In this document: piece by piece, positions 58,173 to 64,000 of the stretch
Numbering within the stretch: the first letter of the stretch is position 1
Layout: every line of letters begins with the position of its first letter
Assembly (NCBI RefSeq): GCF_032854445.1
Contig: NC_088305.1
Location: forward strand, 2,797,001-2,861,000
Reading direction: 5' to 3'
Origin: Liolophura sinensis
Taxonomy: Eukaryota > Mollusca > Polyplacophora > Chitonida > Chitonidae
Length of the DNA: 64,000 nucleotides
The notes under the pieces: model-generated
Database searches by the model: none
What the model saw: the letters and a program-made list of their open reading frames with translations, nothing else
What the model was told of the DNA's origin: nothing
Made by a program: the position numbers and the translations under genes

Positions 58173-58459
58173 TCAATTATGTTACAGGGGGGGGGGGGGG
58201 GCCTCCGTCGCTAGCGCAGCGTAATGACCCAGGAGCCTCTCACCAATGCGGTCGCTGTCAGTTCAAGACCAGCTCATACTGGCTTCCTCTCCGGCCGTAA
58301 GTGGGAAGGTCTGCAGCAACCTGCGGATGGTCGTGGGTTTCCCCCGGGCTCTGCCCGGTTTCCACCCACCATAATGCTGGTCGCAGTCGTATAAGTGAAA
58401 TATTCTTGAGTACGGCGTAAAACACCAATCAAATAAATAAATAAATCAATTATGTTACA
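58173..58459 (+). mobile_element. Young S1 SINE with perfect 14 bp duplication, poly(G) start and A-box deletion
   Basis: The element is 58187-58445. The target-site duplication tcaattatgttaca is identical on both sides (58173-58186 and 58446-58459), so the insertion is recent. It starts with a run of 15 G followed by cctccgtcgctagcgcagcg; compared with the copy at 38106, about 17 bp containing the A box is missing. The rest is well preserved (B box gttcaagaccagc, caacctgcggatggtcgtgg, tataagtgaaatattcttg, (aaat)3 tail). Confidence 0.96.
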
Positions 58460-59306
58460 AGCATGAAAAATTACCCTGTCGCTTCTCATAGTATCGGTAT
58501 GCAGGAAAAGAAATGAGGCACATCATTCCAAATGCACCAGTAGCCTTCCATCTCAAGCGTAGACCTATACCACCAACTCAATACATCGAAAGAATAGATG
58601 TTCCATCCAGTACTTCTCCAAGGTAGAATGATGGGGGTGGGTTTTTTCTCTCACAAAATTTCACGCACAGTGTGAACCATGACACTCAAGTTCGACCGCA
58701 GGAATTTTCAGCAGAGAATCCTTTTCAAACTGCACAGTGCACTTGCATTTCTGCCAAATTTCTGATAGCTGTTAACTTTGATGGCGAACTTATCTATGCA
58801 GAAACTTCAGAAGTTTTGGAAGACTTTCTGTCATCCACATCGGTGTGCAGCTCACTAATTTTGTAAATTATTGAAGTTACATGTTCACGTGTAAAGTAGG
58901 TCAATTTTTTTGGATGCATAGAAATCTGGACTATGCTGTATTTCAAGGAGTGCCACTTGACGTCACTGGTCAGTTGCAATCCAAACGAAGTTTACATTTT
59001 TCTTTTTTTTAAAATATTGACTATGTTGATAGCAAAATGTTCTTAAGAGCAAAGTTACACGTACAGGATGTTTTATAAATTACATTTTCATCGTTTTACA
59101 CGACTCTGTGATTATCTGTTCTTTTTTTTTCTTCATATTAACTGCATCTGTGAACTAGTGAAATACTCTATATTTAGAACGAACTCCCCGTGCGCGTAAT
59201 GATTTGGAAGCGCCCTGCAGGCCATCGCTCTACCAGATACTACGCAACGCATCAGAGTACGAGGTATGTACCTGGATTTTAATATCCCAACATAGCTTTT
59301 ATAGGA
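58460..59306. other. Unassigned sequence
   Basis: No gene was recognised. A tRNA-like scrap (read on minus: ctggtagagcgatggcctgc) lies near 59212-59240, just left of the fold-back. Confidence 0.45.
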
Positions 59307-59433
59307 GGATTATCAATACACTGTGTTGATTTGCATCGTCGTATCGCTCTCGACCGAGCTCGGTGGGGCAACGCAACCGCGGAGAACTCGAACGATACGA
59401 CGATGAAGATCAACACAGTGTACTGACAATCTC
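59307..59433. repeat. Long inverted repeat (fold-back) with about 47 bp arms
   Basis: The left arm (59307-59353: tatcaatacactgtgttgat, ttgcatcgtcgtatcgct) pairs with the right arm (about 59387-59433: aacgatacgacgatgaagat, caacacagtgtactgacaat) with only a few mismatches and one small bulge. The spacer is about 30 bp and contains the palindrome ccgagctcgg. Homology stops sharply at both outer ends, next to TA-containing words. It could be a fold-back transposon, a tiny MITE or a hairpin transcript. A short plus-strand open frame (59363 on) overlaps the right arm and is not credible. Confidence 0.88.
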
Positions 59434-60481
59434 TATATATGCACGGTCTACAGCGCACTGTGGAAAAGCCGGTGCCACAGTATCGATCACAAAGAGCTCA
59501 ATAATATATATGATGTCAAATCCTTCAAGGATACGCTACGTTTTACACATGTTAAAGCATTGGTTTCTTGAGAGTTTTAGTTTGTTTATATTGATTGGTT
59601 TCTAACACCTTGATCCCATAACCGTTCACGTTTACTGCACCGGTCGTGTTTATGAGTGTAGAAAATAGGAGAGACCGTGTAGAGACCATGCAGAATTCCT
59701 CCACACCTCACGAGCTATCTGACAGGCATCCTGATCTAAATCCGCGGAGGATCCAATGGATGAACTTGATTAGAACACATCTCCGTTGACCCAAGTCACG
59801 CTTACTTAAATACTAGCCTGCTAAATCAGGCGTGTTACCCCCTCCTAACATTCGCACTAGTCATGGCGCTGTGCCTTCCACACCACATTACTATCCAAAT
59901 TACTGCTTTGAATCCTTATTAATTAATATATTTTAATTATTCAGCTTATCGCAGAGAGTTAATTAGAGTTCCTGGTCCTTAGATGAAAATGTTGATTTAA
60001 CGTGTCTACCAATCCTCTTTGTCACTCTTTATTTGAGCTCTTGGAAAGCCTCTCCTTATGGCGCGGGTCACAGGGGGTATTTCTGCGTCCATCACTCGGC
60101 AAGTGGCGAGAGTACAACTCTCTACAAGTCGCTAAGCAGGCTCAGAATCAACGCAAGACTCTCCAAAAAGCACACGCGAGTCATTAAGGGAGAGATTCAC
60201 GAAGCCGATGAAGCCTCTGCTCAAAATTGGAGTGTGTACCACTGTATAGGTCACTCGCCACTAAAATCCACCAGAACGTATTCGAGGACCACTTCCGTCG
60301 CTTGTAATCTTATTGTCAAAGCACGCGTTGCCTATACAATACGGCCAAGATAATTAGGTACCGAGTTGCATTGTACCGGTAGGCTAAGGTTGTTTTGTTG
60401 CTCTGGCTTAAACGTGCTGTAGAACACTGCAAGATGAACAATACAATACTTAAGAAGCATGTTCTTACTGTGTGTGCCCAT
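59434..60481. other. Unassigned non-coding sequence
   Basis: No gene or repeat family was recognised. The 106-codon frame at 60033-60353 has no recognisable domain. Confidence 0.45.
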
Positions 60482-60570
60482 TTGATTGATTTGATTCATT
60501 GATACCCCTGCAATGGCATTTTCACTTGTACCATGGCGAGCAGTTGCACGGGTTGAGGAGTAAACCACCG
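60482..60570 (-). mobile_element. S1b-like SINE 3' fragment
   Basis: Words ttgattgatttgattcattg, cattttcacttgtaccatgg, cacgggttgaggagtaaacc parallel the minus copy at 9709 (gaaactggggttcctgggtt region). Strongly diverged. Confidence 0.5.
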
Positions 60571-61126
60571 CCGTGAAGCAAGTGACAGACGAACTTTTCC
60601 CACATGCCTCGCGCAGATGTTAGGCCTTAAATTGTGCCTTATTGCATGAAGTTTTAAGCAACTAATTTGTGAAATATCCGGTTGACCTATTCGAATGAAT
60701 GGCTATTTTGTAGCGAATTCATCATTGCAAGGGTATTATATGTGATTGGTCAAGTGTATGTTACTGTGTTATAGCTTCAATAGATTGAATGTAAGACAGT
60801 ATGCGACATATGATGGCTATCAGCCACTTATTGCCAAGGAAGCATTCCGAGTACCAGAGGCAAGGAATCTAAAAAACTATCACTGAAAGGCTGAAATTGA
60901 AACATATCGTGAGTTGACGAACACAATCATCTCTCCCTTTCCGCATTTGAACCCCAAATGTGACACCACGCTGTTCACTGTTGAACGTATGAATATCTTG
61001 ATGTTTAGAGGGAGCAGATATCCGAGTGAACACAATGGCTGTAGATAGTGTCAAGGCCTGTGTCTGCTAAAATTTCAGCCATGCTATTACATGATGGATA
61101 CGTCTTAGGGCAAATAATTGTTCGCG
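60571..61126. other. Unassigned spacer
   Basis: No gene or repeat family was recognised. Confidence 0.5.
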
Positions 61127-61606
61127 CAGGTAATATCTACTCTTACGTCATACTTACACAGGTAATATCTACTCTTACGTCATACTTACACAGGTAATGT
61201 CTACTCTTACGTCATACTTACACAGGTAATGTCTACTCTTACTTCATACTTACACAGGTAATATCTACTCTTACGTCATACTTACACAGATAATGTCTAC
61301 TCTTACGTCATACTTACACAGGTAATATCTACTCTTACGTCATACTTACACAGGTAATATCTACTCTTACGTCATACTTACACAGGTAATATCTACTCTT
61401 ACGTCATACTTACACAGGTAATATCTACTCTTACGTCATATTTACACAGGTAATATCTACTCTTCTGTCATATTTACACAGGTAATATCTACTCTTACGT
61501 CATATTTACACAGGTAATATCTACTCTTACGTCATATTTACACAGGTAATATCTACTCTTACGTCATATTTACACAGGTAATATCTACTCTTACGTCATA
61601 TTTACA
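61127..61606. repeat. 32 bp tandem array, 15 exact-length copies
   Basis: The unit is caggtaatatctactcttac plus gtcatacttaca, with no length change across 15 copies. Variants are blocked: catactta in the left 10 copies, catattta in the rest; single changes at about 61229 (cttcat) and 61453 (ctgtcat). Each intact unit carries ttacgtca, similar to a CRE/bZIP site. Confidence 0.96.
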
Positions 61607-62713
61607 CAGTTAATAAACCAAATGTATACATTCGGAGATAAAGTATAGCACGGGAAGTTTAAAAAACATAACTATTTTGTGATCATACTCAAGCGTGATA
61701 TCAGAGTTTAAATCCTGATATCGCTCATATTGAGACACTCAAAAGCGCCGCCATGCTGTCAGGTTTAACCTATCAAGCACGCGTTACTTCTACAGCCCGA
61801 GCACGCAGCTGTTTCCGCTTACGTCACCCGAGCTTTCTTTTGCCTTTTAACCATATGGCTGTGAGGTATAACTGACGCAGCGTTGTGTTTCCCGCTGCCA
61901 TGACATGGCGTATCCCACGGCCTCGTAAGAATTCCGGATTACCAATCAAAGAGCCGCGAGCGAAGGTCTGTTTCTAACTCTCTCTGTAAATAACTCAGGT
62001 TGTATTATTTGTTGTCTTTTCCTTTAAGCATTTTTTTTATCAGTAACGCTTTCATAGTACATGTTCATATCAGCGCCATCTATAGGTTTAATATCAACTG
62101 ATGTTTATACAGACTTTGCTCGGCTTACTGGAGACGATATTTATCAACCTGAACAAAGCTTAATGGGGAACTCTGAGGAACAATTCTCGCGTTTAACAGT
62201 GCGACCCAAGGCTACGTACTTTTTGTACTGTGGTACCTATCACACTTTTCCGTCTAGTTGTACTCGTAAAACACCTAAGTAGTAAACAAACTCCTAACAG
62301 CAGCGTTACAGCAGAAAACAATGTGCTTTGTGGACCTTTTGTGTCTCCCGTACGAATCTCCCATTTATCCTAAATGACTTAAAATTTCGCCCACAAAGCA
62401 AATGTCACTAAATATCATTTTTGGTGATGAAAATTTTTCTGTAAAATATCCCATGTTCCAAGCAAACCTCAAAATACCTTTCTAAAATCAATGGAACTCT
62501 CAAAATCAGGAAACATGGGCGAGTTAGTTATGAATGAAATTTGTGGGCATTTAGGGTATTTTCTCCTGAACCGAAACACCGGTTCCTGTACAACACTCTT
62601 AAGTGAAAACATATATAAATATATACAATATATATAATTTAAAAAAAAAAATGAATTCCCTTGCACAATTAACCCATTAGGGAATTCAGCATTGGTGTGG
62701 TCTCGGACTCAGG
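61607..62713. other. Unassigned sequence
   Basis: No gene was recognised. Loosely inverted words (aatatcccatgttcc / ggaaacatgggcg; cgcccacaaag / tttgtgggcattt) occur at 62345-62565 and may be an old inverted repeat. An AT-rich run and poly(A) lie at 62610-62650. Confidence 0.45.
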
Positions 62714-64000
62714 CATTCAGTCTGCGCGTGGTCCCAGCGCCATGAACTGAAACAGGCGAAGGAAATCTGGGTCAAATCTCTCCGATAATACGACCACATT
62801 CAGTCTGCGTGTGTCCCAGCGCCATGAACTGAAACAGGCGGAAATCTGGGTCAAATCTCTCCGATAATACGACCACATTCAGTCTGCGCGTGTCCCAGCG
62901 CCATGAACTGAAACAGGCGGAAATCTGGGTCAAATCTCTCCGATAATACGACCACATTCAGTCTGCGTGTGTCCCAGCGCCATGAACTGAAACAGGCGGA
63001 ATTCTGGGTCAAATCTCTCCGATAATACGACCACATTCAGTCTGCGTGTGTCCCAGCGCCATGAAGTGAAACAGGCGGAATTCTGGGTCAAACCTCTCCG
63101 ATAACACAACCACATTCAGTCAGCGTGTGTCCCAGCGCCATGAAGTGAAACAGGCGGAATTCTGGGTCAAACCTCTCCGATAACACGACCACATTCAGTC
63201 AGCGTGTGTCCCTGCGCCATGAAGTGAAACAGGCGGAATTCTGGGTCAAACCTCTCCGATAACACGACCACATTCAGTCAGCGTGTGTCCCTGCGCCATG
63301 AAGTGAAACAGGCGGAATTCTGGGTCAAACCTCTCCGATAACACGACCACATTCAGTCAGCGTGTGTCCCAGCGCCATGAACTGAAACATGCGGAATTCT
63401 GGGTCAAACCTCTCCGATAATACGACCACATTCAGTCAGCGTGTGTCCCAGCGCTATGAAGTGAAACAGGCGGAATTCTGGGTCAAACCTCTCCGATAAC
63501 ACGACCACATTCAGTCAGCGTGTGTCCCTGCGCCATGAAGTGAAACAGGCGGAATTCTGGGTCAAACCTCTCCGATAACACGACCACATTCAGTCAGCGT
63601 GTGTCCCAGCGCCATGAAGTGAAACAGGCGGAATTCTGGGTCAAACCTCTCCGATAACACGACCACATTCAGTCAGCGTGTGTCCCAGCGCCATGAACTG
63701 AAACATGCGGAATTCTGGGTCAAATCTCTCCGATAACACGACCACATTCAGTCTGCGTGTGTCCCAGCGCCATGAACTGAAACAGGCGGAATTCTGGGTC
63801 AAATCTCTCCGATAATACGACCACATTCAGTCTGCGTGTGTCCCTGCGCCATGAAGTGAAACAGGCGGAATTCTGGGTCAAACCTCTCCGATAATACGAC
63901 CACATTCAGTCAGCGCGTGTCCCAGCGCCATGAACTGAAACATGCGGAATTCTGGGTTAAACCTCTCCGATAATACGACCACATTCAGTCAGCGCGTGTC
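62714..64000. repeat. 79 bp satellite array, at least 16 copies, cut by the window edge
   Basis: The unit is cattcagtctgcgtgtgtcc, cagcgccatgaactgaaaca, ggcggaattctgggtcaaat, ctctccgataatacgacca; period 79 bp after a first unit of 83 bp. Two main variants exist: tctgcg/aactg and tcagcg/aagtg. A marker variant (aaacatgcgg) recurs at 63385, 63701 and 63938, i.e. four and then three units apart, showing block duplication. The array is unbroken at base 64000, so its true length is unknown. Confidence 0.96.

Noticed and set aside
62345-62565. Inverted repeat element
   Set aside because: Only scattered word matches; the arms do not align continuously.

Overview
This window looks like repeat-rich, gene-poor nuclear DNA from an animal, most likely a marine lophotrochozoan and probably a mollusc. 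There is no bacterial-style gene packing. No multi-exon host gene could be recognised. Almost every structure I can identify is a transposable element or a tandem repeat. The mollusc suggestion rests on tRNA-derived SINEs whose 3' domain (key words: gattggtgttttacgcc, ttcacttatacgacggcgg) I recall as widespread in molluscan genomes; I could not check this by search.

The dispersed families are as follows. (1) S1: a SINE of about 260 bp with a tRNA-like head (cctccgtggctcag) and an (aaat)n tail, 14 recognisable copies. Four more copies (S1b-like) have the same tail domain but different heads or bodies. (2) S2/S3: SINE-like elements ending in gttaaaccccaagc plus (actc)n, with at least two different heads or bodies, 7 copies or fragments. 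(3) Family A: a roughly 300 bp element of unknown class, about 19 copies or fragments. (4) Family B: a roughly 320 bp element of unknown class, 9 copies. (5) One decayed Penelope-like reverse transcriptase at about 4.7-5.9 kb, the only convincing protein homology in the window. (6) A 264 bp terminal-inverted-repeat element near 28.1 kb and a 127 bp fold-back near 59.3 kb.

Tandem arrays take up about 7 kb: a pentamer-based array (16.4-17.5 kb), 75 bp (21.2-22.1), 63 bp (27.2-27.7), 50 bp (37.7-38.4), 32 bp (38.7-38.9), 28 bp (43.8-44.4), CAGT/CACT-rich (52.8-54.0), 48 bp (55.3-55.8), 32 bp (61.1-61.6) and 79 bp running off the right edge (62.7-64.0). The longest open reading frames in the window lie in these arrays and are explained by periods divisible by three or by stop-free repeat words, not by genes.

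The most interesting pattern is that two unrelated-looking arrays (75 bp and 50 bp) were both grown from neighbouring segments of family A, and a third A copy shows an early two-unit stage. SINEs have inserted into family A DNA three times, which gives a relative order of events. Two SINE copies have perfect target-site duplications and are probably young.

Coordinates of decayed repeats are approximate, usually within about 10 bp. For families A and B, '+' is only a convention defined in the entries.
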